Shown: one piece after another, positions 1 to 9,200 of the stretch
Layout of the letters: each line of letters opens with the position of its first letter
Position numbering within the stretch: the first letter of the stretch is position 1
Origin: Inquilinus sp. KBS0705
GTDB taxonomy: Bacteria; Bacteroidota; Bacteroidia; Sphingobacteriales; Sphingobacteriaceae
Assembly: GCA_005938025.2 (NCBI GenBank)
Contig: VCCI02000001.1
Span: 1,116,001-1,180,000 of the forward strand
Length of the DNA stretch: 64,000 nucleotides
Reading direction: 5' to 3'
Notes under the pieces: generated by a model
Database searches by the model: none
What the model was told of the DNA's origin: nothing
The model's input: the letters and a program-made list of their open reading frames with translations, nothing else
Program-made: the position numbers and the translations under genes

Positions 1-2
1 GA

Positions 3-614
3 AACGTGGTAGGCCTTGATTGGAACACCCAAAACAACCAGCTTTTTGTGATGCAGCATGGCCGCGATGGCTTGCATGACCTGTTCCCCGAAATGTATAC
101 TGTACAACAACAGGCTGTTTTACCTGCCGAGTGTATGTACGCCTTAAACAAGGGTGATAACGCTGGCTGGCCATATATTTATTACGACCAGCAGCAAAAA
201 AAGAAAATGTTAGCCCCTGAATATGGCGGCGACGGCAAAAAAGAAGGCGACAGCAAATTTATTGAACCTGCCGCAGCCTACCCCGGCCACCTTGCCCCTA
301 ACGGCTTGCTATTTTATACCGGCAGCCAATTCCCCGAGAAATATAAGAATGGCGCGTTTATAGCCTTTCATGGTTCGTGGAACCGCGCGCCTGAGCCACA
401 GGCAGGTTACTTTGTGGTTTTTCAGCCATTTAAAAATGGCAAACCTGATGGTGCTTACGAAGTATTTGCCGATGGATTCTCAGGCTCGCCTGAAAATACC
501 GCCAGCGGCCGTGCAGAGCGCCGCCCATGCGGATTGGCACAAGGTGCAGATGGCTCGTTATATGTAAGCGACGATTCAAAAGGAACTATTTACAAGATCA
601 GCTATAAAAAATAA
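3..614 (+). CDS. PQQ-type sugar (sorbosone/glucose) dehydrogenase, C-terminal part
   Basis: The frame is open from the left edge, so the N-terminus lies outside the window and about 203 residues are visible. The segments NAGWPYIYYD, FHGSWNRAPEPQAGY and GADGSLYVSDDSKGTIY are typical of the last blades of soluble PQQ-dependent sorbosone/glucose dehydrogenases, six-bladed beta-propellers that oxidise sugars in the periplasm. The stop codon is followed directly by the ATG of a c-type cytochrome gene, so the two are probably co-transcribed, with the cytochrome a plausible electron acceptor. The substrate cannot be read from this fragment. A PQQ-independent propeller of the same fold is possible. 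Confidence 0.8.
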   Translation, partial: NVVGLDWNTQNNQLFVMQHGRDGLHDLFPEMYTVQQQAVLPAECMYALNKGDNAGWPYIYYDQQQKKKMLAPEYGGDGKKEGDSKFIEPAAAYPGHLAPNGLLFYTGSQFPEKYKNGAFIAFHGSWNRAPEPQAGYFVVFQPFKNGKPDGAYEVFADGFSGSPENTASGRAERRPCGLAQGADGSLYVSDDSKGTIYKISYKK

Positions 615-1064
615 ATGAAGTTTAAATTAATTGGCGTTGTTTTAGGGCTGGTATGTATATCTGCCTGTACCGAAGCGCAAACCAGGCATAAGGCAAAGGT
701 CAGCGTTAAACCTAATGCTGCAGGTGGCCTTGCCACATCAATAGCTAATGGTAAAAAGGTGTACATGCAGTATTGCTTAACCTGCCACCAGGCCGATGGT
801 GGCGGCGTACAACGCATGAACCCACCGCTGATAAAAACAGAGTATGTTTTAGGCGATAAAAAGCGATTGATAGGTATTGTATTAAAAGGCTTTAGCGAAG
901 ACGTAGAGATAAACGGCGAGTACTACTCTAACACCATGCCCGCCCACGACTTTTTAAAAGACCAGGAGATAGCAGATGTGTTAACCTATGTACGCAACAG
1001 CTTTGGTAATAAAGCCGCAGCAGTAAAAGTAACCGAGGTAACTAAAACAAGGGCCGCTAAATAG
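615..1064 (+). CDS. c-type cytochrome, predicted lipoprotein
   Basis: This is a 149-residue exported mono-haem cytochrome. It starts with a hydrophobic signal ending in a lipobox-like ISAC (Cys18), so it is probably anchored to a membrane facing the periplasm. Haem attachment is YCLTCH (Cys54, Cys57, His58), and the methionine in SNTMPAHDF is the likely sixth ligand. The helix DQEIADVLTYVRNSFG is the usual C-terminal helix of class I cytochromes. The ATG abuts the stop codon of the sugar dehydrogenase fragment, which suggests that it takes electrons from that enzyme; this link is inferred from position only. The tail after about residue 130 is rich in Lys, Val and Thr and carries no motif. 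Confidence 0.88.
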   Translation: MKFKLIGVVLGLVCISACTEAQTRHKAKVSVKPNAAGGLATSIANGKKVYMQYCLTCHQADGGGVQRMNPPLIKTEYVLGDKKRLIGIVLKGFSEDVEINGEYYSNTMPAHDFLKDQEIADVLTYVRNSFGNKAAAVKVTEVTKTRAAK

Positions 1065-1077
1065 ACTATTGTGAAAT

Positions 1078-1120
1078 AAAATATAAGGGATGCCACGGCA
1101 ATGTGCATCCTTTATATTTT
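1078..1120. terminator. bidirectional terminator hairpin
   Basis: Positions 1078-1093 pair with 1105-1120 over 16 base pairs (one G-U) around an 11-nt loop. The outer arms are A-rich on one side and T-rich on the other, so it can end transcription of the cytochrome gene from the left and of the convergent small gene from the right. Confidence 0.7.
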
Positions 1121-1139
1121 AACAGCTTAGCGTGTATTA

Positions 1140-1385
1140 TTACGCCGCTATAGCTTGCTGCTTTACCTTTTCAATAAGGTAATTGTTCATTAATTCGTTT
1201 TCGGATATGATGACACTAAAATCTTCGAACCTGATACCATCTTCGTAGGCATATAAGGTGTAGCCGCGTTTGTTGCCATCGTAGCTGCCCAGTTCGTAAA
1301 CTTCATCGTGGTTTTTGGCCTTTATTTTTGCGCCGCTTACTAACTGGTAAGCATCAAATATATTTTCAAATGTATTGTTCTTCAT
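1140..1385 (-). CDS. small hypothetical protein (81 aa)
   Basis: This 81-residue acidic and polar protein has no signal peptide and no membrane segment. I do not recognise its family. It contains a Gly/Tyr-rich beta-like stretch (ELGSYDGNKRGYTLYAY) and a predicted C-terminal helix (NYLIEKVKQQAIAA). It lies on the minus strand between the cytochrome gene, with which it shares a terminator, and the ABC transporter operon, which ends 34 bp upstream of its start. It could be the last gene of that operon or have its own promoter. It is called a real gene because of its full-length frame, ATG start and fit between neighbours; the function is unknown. Confidence 0.6.
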   Translation of the reverse strand: MKNNTFENIFDAYQLVSGAKIKAKNHDEVYELGSYDGNKRGYTLYAYEDGIRFEDFSVIISENELMNNYLIEKVKQQAIAA

Positions 1386-1419
1386 AGTGCTGCATACAAT
1401 ACAATTTCTTTGCCAATAT

Positions 1420-2169
1420 TTAGCCGAACCAGTCGTACAGTTCGTTTTGCTTTAGAGCTGTTTTTTTGTCGCCTGCTATATCTTTGAGTATTTGCCCCTC
1501 GCCCATTTGTATAATGTGCGAGCCATAATTGCCTGCATCTTTTAAGTTATGGGTGACCAAAATTGCAGTCAGTTGGTATTCTTTTATCAGCGCATCTGCT
1601 ATCTTTAAAACATTCTCTGCCGATCGCGGGTCAAGGGCGGCGGTTGGTTCGTCAAGCAGTAAAATTTTACAGGTATCCATCACACTCATCAATAAGGTAA
1701 GTGCCTGCCGCTGCCCGCCGGATAGCGTACCTATGGATTGCTCTATCTTATCTTCCAATCCCATATTAAGGGTTGCTATCCTATCTTTTACTAATTTTTT
1801 AAAAGCGTCGTTTTTACCAATGGTTAGGCCTTTTGGTTTTGTGCGTAAGGCGGCCAACCTAAAATTATCTACAATGCTTAGATCGCCGGCAGTACCGGTT
1901 AACGGGTTTTGAAAAATACGGGCTATCCACTCGCTGCGTTTGTATTCGGGCAGGCGGGTAACATCGTTGCCATCAATGGTCAAGCTGCCTGTATCGGGCA
2001 ATATATTACCGGCAATCAGGTTAAGCAACGTTGTTTTGCCCGAGCCGTTTGATCCTACAATCACTACAAACTCGCCTGTTTTAATATCAAGGTTAATATT
2101 ACTAAGCGCGTTTACCTGGTTGGGCTTGCCCGTATTAAACGTTTTGCTGATGTTTTTTAAGGTGATCAT
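1420..2169 (-). CDS. ABC transporter ATP-binding protein (TrpZ-like)
   Basis: A complete 249-residue ABC ATPase. It has Walker A (GSNGSGKTTL, near residue 40), the signature LSGGQRQ, Walker B (CKILLLDEP) and the switch histidine in ILVTHNL. It powers the importer encoded by the two genes upstream: the permease stop is 2 bp from this start, and all three are on the minus strand. The closest set I know is the TrpXYZ-type importer (PF04392 substrate-binding protein plus branched-chain-like permease). The substrate in this organism is unknown, because members of this group have been linked to tryptophan, tyrosine and other small molecules. Confidence 0.9.
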   Translation of the reverse strand: MITLKNISKTFNTGKPNQVNALSNINLDIKTGEFVVIVGSNGSGKTTLLNLIAGNILPDTGSLTIDGNDVTRLPEYKRSEWIARIFQNPLTGTAGDLSIVDNFRLAALRTKPKGLTIGKNDAFKKLVKDRIATLNMGLEDKIEQSIGTLSGGQRQALTLLMSVMDTCKILLLDEPTAALDPRSAENVLKIADALIKEYQLTAILVTHNLKDAGNYGSHIIQMGEGQILKDIAGDKKTALKQNELYDWFG

Positions 2170-2171
2170 GC

Positions 2172-3038
2172 TTATGCCCTCCGTGATGCTAAGCGTGGCA
2201 GGCCAACCACTAATAAAACAAATATAGCCGTCACCATTTTTAACAGGTTAGCATCAACGCCAATGGCCAGTGTAAAGGCCAATACCATTTGAAAAATGAT
2301 AGCGCCTCCCAAAACTAAAATAAGGCTCAACCAAACCGAGGTGATCTGTAGCCAGTTAATCAGTGTTTCGGCAATAATAACCGAGCCTAAACCTACTATA
2401 ACAATACCTATACCCATGCTAATATCGGCAAAGCCCTGTAACTGGGTAATAAGGTAGCCGCTTAATGCTGTTAGCGCATTTGCAATGGCCAGGCCGATGA
2501 TCTTCATGCGGTCGGTATTTACACCAAGGGCGCGTATCATGGGTTCGCTGTTGCCTGTGGCGCGCATGGCTATACCAAAATCGGTTTTAAGCAGGTAACC
2601 TATCAGCAGCGTAACGGCCACTACAAAAACCGATAATATCAGCAGCGAGTTTTGGTTTACATTGGTTATTAACTCAATTGATGTAAATAAGGTAGGCATA
2701 CTTAACAGCGGCAGGTTAGATCGCCCCAGTATGGTTAGGTTAACCGAGTAAAGCGCCGTCATTACCAGTATTCCGGCCAGCAGAGCGTTTATTTTTAGTT
2801 TGGTGTGTATAATGCCCGTTAGCGCGCCCGCTATGGCCCCTGTAGCCAATACAGCCGCCATAATCATATAACCCGGCTGGTGGTGTACCAGCATGCTGCC
2901 TGTAACTACCCCACCAAGCGTATAACTGCCATCGGTAGTAATATCGGGGATGTTAAATATCTTCATGGATATATAAATACCAAAGGCAATCCCGGCAAAG
3001 CAAAGGCCCTGTAATATTGCGGTTAGGTAAAAATCCAT
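2172..3038 (-). CDS. ABC transporter permease (TrpY-like)
   Basis: A 288-residue inner-membrane protein with about eight to nine hydrophobic segments and the branched-chain-type permease signature around MRATGNSEPMIRALGVNTDR, the coupling region for the ATPase. It lies between the substrate-binding lipoprotein gene (stop to start is 1 bp) and the ATPase gene (2 bp), so the three form one tight operon. It would form the translocation channel, probably as a homodimer since only one permease gene is present. Family membership is clear from the sequence; the transported compound is not. Confidence 0.88.
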   Translation of the reverse strand: MDFYLTAILQGLCFAGIAFGIYISMKIFNIPDITTDGSYTLGGVVTGSMLVHHQPGYMIMAAVLATGAIAGALTGIIHTKLKINALLAGILVMTALYSVNLTILGRSNLPLLSMPTLFTSIELITNVNQNSLLILSVFVVAVTLLIGYLLKTDFGIAMRATGNSEPMIRALGVNTDRMKIIGLAIANALTALSGYLITQLQGFADISMGIGIVIVGLGSVIIAETLINWLQITSVWLSLILVLGGAIIFQMVLAFTLAIGVDANLLKMVTAIFVLLVVGLPRLASRRA

Positions 3039-4010
3039 TTATTTTACAGCTTCAAAATCTGCAGGCATTGTAATATTATACTTTCTGGCAGCGGCAGGGT
3101 TATAAACACGCTTGCGTATTTTAACCATCTCCAGCTTTAAGTCATCGGTTTTATGCGTTTTAAGATAGGCCGCGGCTTGCAGTCCACTCTGGTACCCCCA
3201 TTGGTAAATATCGGCACCAAAGGCAGCTACGGCACCGCGCTGCACCAATCCGGCTTCGCTGGTAAATATAGGGATGTTCTTTTGTTCGCAGCTTTTGTAA
3301 ATGGTTTCAAAAGCGGCAAACACGGTATTATCGGGGTTGGCAAAAAACGCGTCGATGTTTTTGGCTAATAAGGCCTGTGTAACCAATTGCGCATCGGCCG
3401 ATGAATTAAGCGGCAGCGCTACAATAGTAACGTTCAGTTTAGCAGCCAGGCCCTTTATCCTGTCCAGCGCGTCCACAGATTGCGGCTCAGATTGATTAAA
3501 TATCATACCGATAGTAAGCTTGCCTGCCTTTGGCTTTATCAGTTTGGGGATAATGGCAAAAGAGGTATCAATATAATTAAGTTCTTCCATGGTGCCAAAC
3601 AGGTTTGCAGGGCCCTTGCCATTGGCATCGGCTACCTTCATCCGCTCAGGCGTTGGCGATACCATCTGAAAAATGGGAATTGTTTTAGTTTTTTGAATAG
3701 CTGCCACGGTTGATAGCGTGGTAGAAGTAGCCAGCAGGTCAACCGGCTCCGATACAAAGTAGTTTACTATTTGCGTAAGCGTTGGTATGGCGCCTTGCGC
3801 GTTGCGGTATTCTATTTTAATATTTTTTTGATCTTCGCTAAAGCCATTTTGCTTTAAGGCATCGGTAAAGCCTGTACGTGCCTGCGCAATAGTAGCATCT
3901 TCAAAAGCATCAACAAAGCCAATAACGGGTACATTGTTTTTTTTAGATGGAGAACAGGATAACAACACTGTGGCTACAAAAAACAAGGATAGAATGCTGG
4001 GTAGTCTCAT
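3039..4010 (-). CDS. ABC transporter substrate-binding lipoprotein (TrpX-like)
   Basis: A 323-residue periplasmic binding protein of the PF04392 type. The N-terminus MRLPSILSLFFVATVLLSC is a lipoprotein signal ending at Cys19. The mature part has the two-lobed layout of the family, with IGFVDAFEDATIAQARTGF at the start of lobe 1 and IFTSEAGLVQRGAVAAFG near the hinge and ligand site. As first gene of the three-gene importer, its promoter should lie in the 112 bp it shares with the divergent aminotransferase gene. Homologues bind aromatic amino acids or other small ligands. The specificity here is not visible, and no riboswitch was recognised upstream. Confidence 0.87.
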   Translation of the reverse strand: MRLPSILSLFFVATVLLSCSPSKKNNVPVIGFVDAFEDATIAQARTGFTDALKQNGFSEDQKNIKIEYRNAQGAIPTLTQIVNYFVSEPVDLLATSTTLSTVAAIQKTKTIPIFQMVSPTPERMKVADANGKGPANLFGTMEELNYIDTSFAIIPKLIKPKAGKLTIGMIFNQSEPQSVDALDRIKGLAAKLNVTIVALPLNSSADAQLVTQALLAKNIDAFFANPDNTVFAAFETIYKSCEQKNIPIFTSEAGLVQRGAVAAFGADIYQWGYQSGLQAAAYLKTHKTDDLKLEMVKIRKRVYNPAAARKYNITMPADFEAVK

Positions 4011-4122
4011 GTATCAAATTTATGTAAACACGGCGGCTTTTTTCATAATATAGATGTAATTATATACGCCGAATTGTTATTTAAAAATGTTCTAATTCAT
4101 TTTTTGGCTATTTTAGCGTTAC

Positions 4123-5268
4123 ATGATACCTGTTATTTCTAAATTACCCCAAACGGGCACCAATATATTCACCACCATGTCAGCCCTGGCTGCCGAAACG
4201 GGTGCTATAAACTTATCGCAAGGTTTCCCTGATTACTCCTGCTCGCCAAAATTGATAGAGCTGGTTAACAAAGCCATGCAAAACGGCCATAACCAATACG
4301 CACCTATGGGCGGCATTATGGCCTTGCGCGAACAAATAGCCGCTAAAACCGAGCGGCTGTACGGTGCAAAGTATAACCCCGAAACCGAAATAACCGTTAC
4401 AGCAGGCGGCACACAAGCCGTGTTTACAGCCATTACAGCGGTAATACAGCCAAACGACGAGGTGATCATATTTGAGCCGGCTTATGATTGCTACGCCCCT
4501 GCTATTAAGTTAATGGGCGGTGTTGTAAAATCGTTAGAACTGGAGCCGCCCGACTACCGCATTGACTGGGATATGGTAAAAAGGCTGATCAACAGTAAAA
4601 CAAAAATGATCATTCTTAACTCGCCGCATAACCCAACGGCTACCATATTAAGCAGGGCAGATATTGACCAATTAAGCGCACTGGTTAAAAATCAGGATAT
4701 ACTGATTTTAAGCGACGAGGTGTACGAACACCTGGTGTTTGACGGACAGGAACACCAAAGCATGGCGCGCTACCCCGAATTGCAGCAACGCAGCTTTATT
4801 GTAGCATCGTTTGGTAAAACTTTTCATGCAACCGGCTGGAAAATGGGCTACTGCCTTGCCCCTGCCTATTTAATGCAGGAGTTTAGGAAAATACACCAGT
4901 TTTTAGTATTCAGTGTTAACTCGCCCATACAGTACGCCATTGCCGAATATTTACAGGATGAAAACACTTATTTGAGCTTGCCCGATTTTTTCCAGGAAAA
5001 GCGTGATTACTTTCGTAAAGGATTAGAACAGACCAGGTTTAAATTGCTGCCTTGTGCAGGCGCGTATTTTCAATCGGTTACCTACGATAGCATAACCGAT
5101 GAAAAGGATACCGACTTTGCCATACGCCTAACTAAGGAAAATGGTGTAGCTGCTATACCGGTATCTGCCTTTTACCGTACCGGTATTGATAGGCATGTTT
5201 TACGTTTTTGTTTTGCCAAAAGGCAAGAAACCCTTGATAAAGCCGTTGATAGATTAAGAAAAGTTTAA
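4123..5268 (+). CDS. PLP aminotransferase, methionine/glutamine transaminase type
   Basis: A 381-residue class I aminotransferase. The PLP-binding lysine lies in SFGKTFHATGWKMGY, and other fold-type I markers include INLSQGFPDYS at the N-terminus, NSPHNPT and ILSDEVYEHLVFDG. The sequence resembles YbdL and kynurenine/glutamine transaminase K enzymes, which transaminate 4-methylthio-2-oxobutyrate or phenylpyruvate using glutamine or aromatic donors. The next gene on the strand, 54 bp downstream, is an omega-amidase-like nitrilase, the known partner that pulls such glutamine transaminations forward by removing 2-oxoglutaramate. A role in methionine salvage is therefore likely but inferred. Confidence 0.87.
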   Translation: MIPVISKLPQTGTNIFTTMSALAAETGAINLSQGFPDYSCSPKLIELVNKAMQNGHNQYAPMGGIMALREQIAAKTERLYGAKYNPETEITVTAGGTQAVFTAITAVIQPNDEVIIFEPAYDCYAPAIKLMGGVVKSLELEPPDYRIDWDMVKRLINSKTKMIILNSPHNPTATILSRADIDQLSALVKNQDILILSDEVYEHLVFDGQEHQSMARYPELQQRSFIVASFGKTFHATGWKMGYCLAPAYLMQEFRKIHQFLVFSVNSPIQYAIAEYLQDENTYLSLPDFFQEKRDYFRKGLEQTRFKLLPCAGAYFQSVTYDSITDEKDTDFAIRLTKENGVAAIPVSAFYRTGIDRHVLRFCFAKRQETLDKAVDRLRKV

Positions 5269-5322
5269 ACCCTTACAGAATATTTGCGTATAAATTAATA
5301 GATAGCACCTAAAGCATTACTT

Positions 5323-6102
5323 ATGGATAACTTAAAAATTACTGTATACCAGGGATATTTGTTTTGGGAGAACATTGATAAAAATCTCCAAAATATTTCG
5401 TTACGGTTATCCAATATCCGCGAGAAAACTAACCTCATCATTCTGCCCGAAATGTTTAATACGGGCTTTACCATGAATGCCGAAGCCCTGGGTGAGCCTA
5501 TGGGTGGTAAAACCATGAAATGGATGCAAAAAACCGCGCAAAAGTTTGAGTGCGTGGTTACTGGTACCCTTATAATTAGCGATAACGGTAAATTTTATAA
5601 CCGGTTAATATGGATGCGCCCCGATGGTACTTACGAGTGTTACGATAAACGCCATCTGTTTGCCATGGGTAAAGAAGACCAAACCTATACCGCAGGCACC
5701 AAAAAACTAATAGTTGAACTAAACGGCTGGAAAATTTGCCCGGTAATATGTTACGATCTGCGTTTCCCGGTGTGGCTGCGCAATGTGAATGAAGATTACG
5801 ACCTGCTATTGATAGTTGCCAACTGGCCCGAAAAGCGCGCGCTGCACTGGCGCACCCTTATACCTGCCCGCGCGGTAGAGAACCAAGCATATGTTATAGG
5901 TGTAAACCGGGTTGGGCACGATGGTAATGAAGTTTATCATTCAGGCGATTCGACCTGTATTGATCCCAACGGTAATGTGGTTTATTATAAACGAGACGAA
6001 GAGGACGTGTACACGTTTTCGATAATTGCCGATGAGGTTAAAAAAGCCCGCCGGTATTTGCCTTTTTTAAAGGATGCGGATGAGTTTAGTCTTAAGTCTT
6101 AA
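5323..6102 (+). CDS. omega-amidase-like carbon-nitrogen hydrolase (nitrilase family)
   Basis: A 259-residue cytoplasmic enzyme with the nitrilase catalytic triad in place: Glu in LILPEMFNTGF, Lys in YDKRHLF and Cys in CPVICYDLRFPVW. The size and motifs match the YafV/Nit2 group, whose members hydrolyse 2-oxoglutaramate or 2-oxosuccinamate to the oxo-acid and ammonia. It follows a glutamine-type transaminase gene, which fits the glutamine transaminase/omega-amidase pathway. The last residues (FSLKS) and the stop codon are read from a short heptamer repeat, so the exact C-terminus may vary between strains. It could also act as a general amidase. Confidence 0.87.
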   Translation: MDNLKITVYQGYLFWENIDKNLQNISLRLSNIREKTNLIILPEMFNTGFTMNAEALGEPMGGKTMKWMQKTAQKFECVVTGTLIISDNGKFYNRLIWMRPDGTYECYDKRHLFAMGKEDQTYTAGTKKLIVELNGWKICPVICYDLRFPVWLRNVNEDYDLLLIVANWPEKRALHWRTLIPARAVENQAYVIGVNRVGHDGNEVYHSGDSTCIDPNGNVVYYKRDEEDVYTFSIIADEVKKARRYLPFLKDADEFSLKS

Positions 6103-6105
6103 GTC
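6088..6105. repeat. heptamer tandem repeat AGTCTTA
   Basis: AGTCTTA occurs twice in tandem, followed by AGTC (about 2.6 units). The repeat supplies the last codons and the stop of the nitrilase gene. No function is apparent. Confidence 0.6.
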
Positions 6106-6205
6106 GCCTGTGATTTAACTTCAGGCTTTATTTCGGACTAATTAAAAAAGTTCATAATCAATACTAATCTTGCTATTTTGCGTTTCTAAATCTAAAGTTT
6201 CGTAA

Positions 6206-9200
6206 ATGAGCGTATTCCTTCGTTGTGTTGTAGTGGCATCTGCACTATTTACCGCTGTAAATGCTTCGGCACAAAAGAAAAAAGACCTTACACAATATGT
6301 AGACCCATTTATAGGTACGGGCGGGCATGGGCACACCTACCCCGGCGCGGTTGCCCCTTTTGGCATGGTGCAGCTAAGCCCCGATACCCGGCTGGAGGGT
6401 TGGGACGGCAGCTCCGGTTATCATTATACCGACTCGCTGGTGTATGGCTTTTCGCATACCCATTTAAGCGGTACGGGCATCCCCGATTATTGCGACGTGC
6501 TATTTATGCCTACCACCGGCGAACCCAAACTAAAAAACACCGAATACCGCTCGCATTTCCAAAAAAAGAATGAGGATGCAAGCCCGGGGTACTATAAAAC
6601 CACCCTTGATAAGTACAATATTGAAGTTGAGCTAACGGCTACCACCCGTGTTGGCGTGCATAAATACGATTACCCCGGCGGTGTGCAGGGCAATATTATT
6701 ATTGATCTGCAGCATCGCGATGAGGTTTTAGATTCGTGGATAGAGGTAGTGAACGACCACGAGATACGCGGCTTCCGCAGGTCAAAGTACTGGGCCACCA
6801 ATCAGCATTTATATTTTTACGCCAAGTTTTCAAAGCCGTTTAAAAGCTACGGCATTGCTTTAGATGATAAACTGCAAGCGGGGCAAACCAAAATACAGGG
6901 TAAAAATGTAAAAATGTACATTCAGTTTGATAACCCCGGAGAGGTGATATCAAAGGTGGGTATATCATCGGTAAGTGCCGATGGTGCCTTAAAAAACTTG
7001 GATGCCGAGGTACCCGACTTCGATTTTAAAAAAATACAAAAGGCTGCCAAACTTGCCTGGAACAACGAATTAAATAAAATTCAGGTAGAAGGCGGTGCGC
7101 CGCCGGTATCGCAGCAGCGGCAACAGCAGCAGGGCCAAACTTATAACCCTTATGGTTACAATACCCCTGCCCCGCGCACCAAAAAAATGGAGATACCCGA
7201 TGTGGCTAAAATAAAGCAGGTTATATTTTATTCGGCTTTGTACCACTGTATGCTGGCCCCCAATATTTATAACGATGTTGACGGGCAGTACCGCGGTTTA
7301 GACCAGCAGATACACACTGCAAACGGGTTTAATTATTATACTGCTTTCTCGCTATGGGACACCTACCGCGCCGAAAACCCGTTGTTAAACCTGATAGACC
7401 GTAAACGCACGCTTGATTTTATAAAAACTTTTTTGGCCGTTTACGAGCAAGGCGGTTTGTTACCTATATGGCCACTTGCCAGTACCGAAACCTATTGCAT
7501 GGTGGGCAACCACTCCATCCCCGTTATTGTAGATGCTTATGCCAAAGGAATACGTGATTTTAACGCTGAGGAAGCTTTTACCGCGATGAAAGCTGCTGTA
7601 AACCGCAACCAGTTTGGCTTAGATAACTATCGTAAAACCGGTGCGGTTAATGCCGATGTAGAGCACGAATCGGTATCAAAAACATTAGATTATGCTTATG
7701 ATGACTGGTGCATAGCCCAAATGGCTAAAATGCTGAATAAACCACAGGATTATGCCGAATATATAAAACGTGCCCAATATTGGAAAAACGTACACAACAA
7801 CCAAAATGGCTTTATGCAGGCCCGCGACAATGGCGGCTGGTATGCGCCTTTTGAGCCTACCGAAATTAATAATAATTATACCGAGGGTAATGGCTGGCAA
7901 TACTCGTTTTTAGTACCACAGGATGTAGAGGGCCTGGCAAAAAGTTTAGGCGGCACAGATAAACTGGAAGCCAAGCTGGATGAACTATTTAGTACTGAGG
8001 CTAAACTAAGCGGCCGCGAGCAGGCAGATGTTACCGGTTTGGTAGGCCAGTACGCGCATGGTAACGAGCCGAGCCACCACATTGCCTATTTGTACAACTT
8101 CACCAATTCGCCCGATAAAACCCAGTATTATGTGAACAAGATACTGCGCGAACAATACAGCGCCAAGCCCGATGGCCTGTCGGGTAACGAAGATTGCGGT
8201 CAAATGTCGGCCTGGTATGTAATGAGCTCGCTGGGGATATATAACATAGCGCCGGGGCAGCAACAGTACCAGATAGGTATACCGCAGTTCGAGAAAATGG
8301 TGATTAATATGGAGAACGGTAAAAAGTTTACAATTAGCAACCCAAGTGCAACCGTTAGCCGCGAGAATAATTACCTGCAAGGTATGAACCTTGATAAAAA
8401 GCTATATAACAAGCTATATATAGATTATGAAACCATTGCCCAGGGTGGTGACTTTGAAGTGTTTACCGGCAGGCTGGCCAACAAGCTCTTTATGCAGGAT
8501 CTGGAAAAGCCAACATCGGCCATTAAAGATGAACTGATAGTACCTAACCCCTATATACAGGCAGGTACAAAAACATTTAAAAAACCCATAAGTATAGCTA
8601 TAGAATGCGCCGATAGCCTGGCCAAAATATACTATACCCTTGACGGCAGCACACCAACCGTAAACTCTACCCTGTTTAACCAACGGCTTATTATATCCGA
8701 AAATACCACCGTTAAAGCCATAGCGGTAAACAATGGCAAAAGCAGCTTTGTTGACGAGGCCACCTTTACCAAAATACGCGGCGACATCAAACTTACCCTT
8801 ATTAACAAGTACCTGCCTAATTACTCGGCACAAGGCGACGAAACGCTGGTGAACGGCTTGCATGGCACTGCCAACTGGCGCCTGGGCAACTGGCAGGGCT
8901 ACCAGGGTAACGATTTAGAAGCTATTATAGATATGGGGCAAATTAAACCCATAAAACAAGTAAGCATGGGTGCCTTGCAGGATAGCCGTGCATGGATAGT
9001 TTTCCCGCGCTATGTGCAGTTTTGGGTAAGTAACGATGGTAAAACCTACAAACTGGCATCAACCGTGAACACTCAGGTTGATGTGAAGGAGCTGGAGCCG
9101 CAAACACAGCAGTTTACCGCCCCGCTTGACAACACACGGGCGCGATACATAAAAGTTATTGCCAAACAATACGGCCCGCTACCCGACTGGCACGAAAGCA

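Noticed and set aside
8006..8863. Long minus-strand ORFs (124 and 149 codons) inside the GH92 gene
   Set aside because: They lie fully antisense to a clear GH92 domain and encode no recognisable motif, so they are frame shadows.
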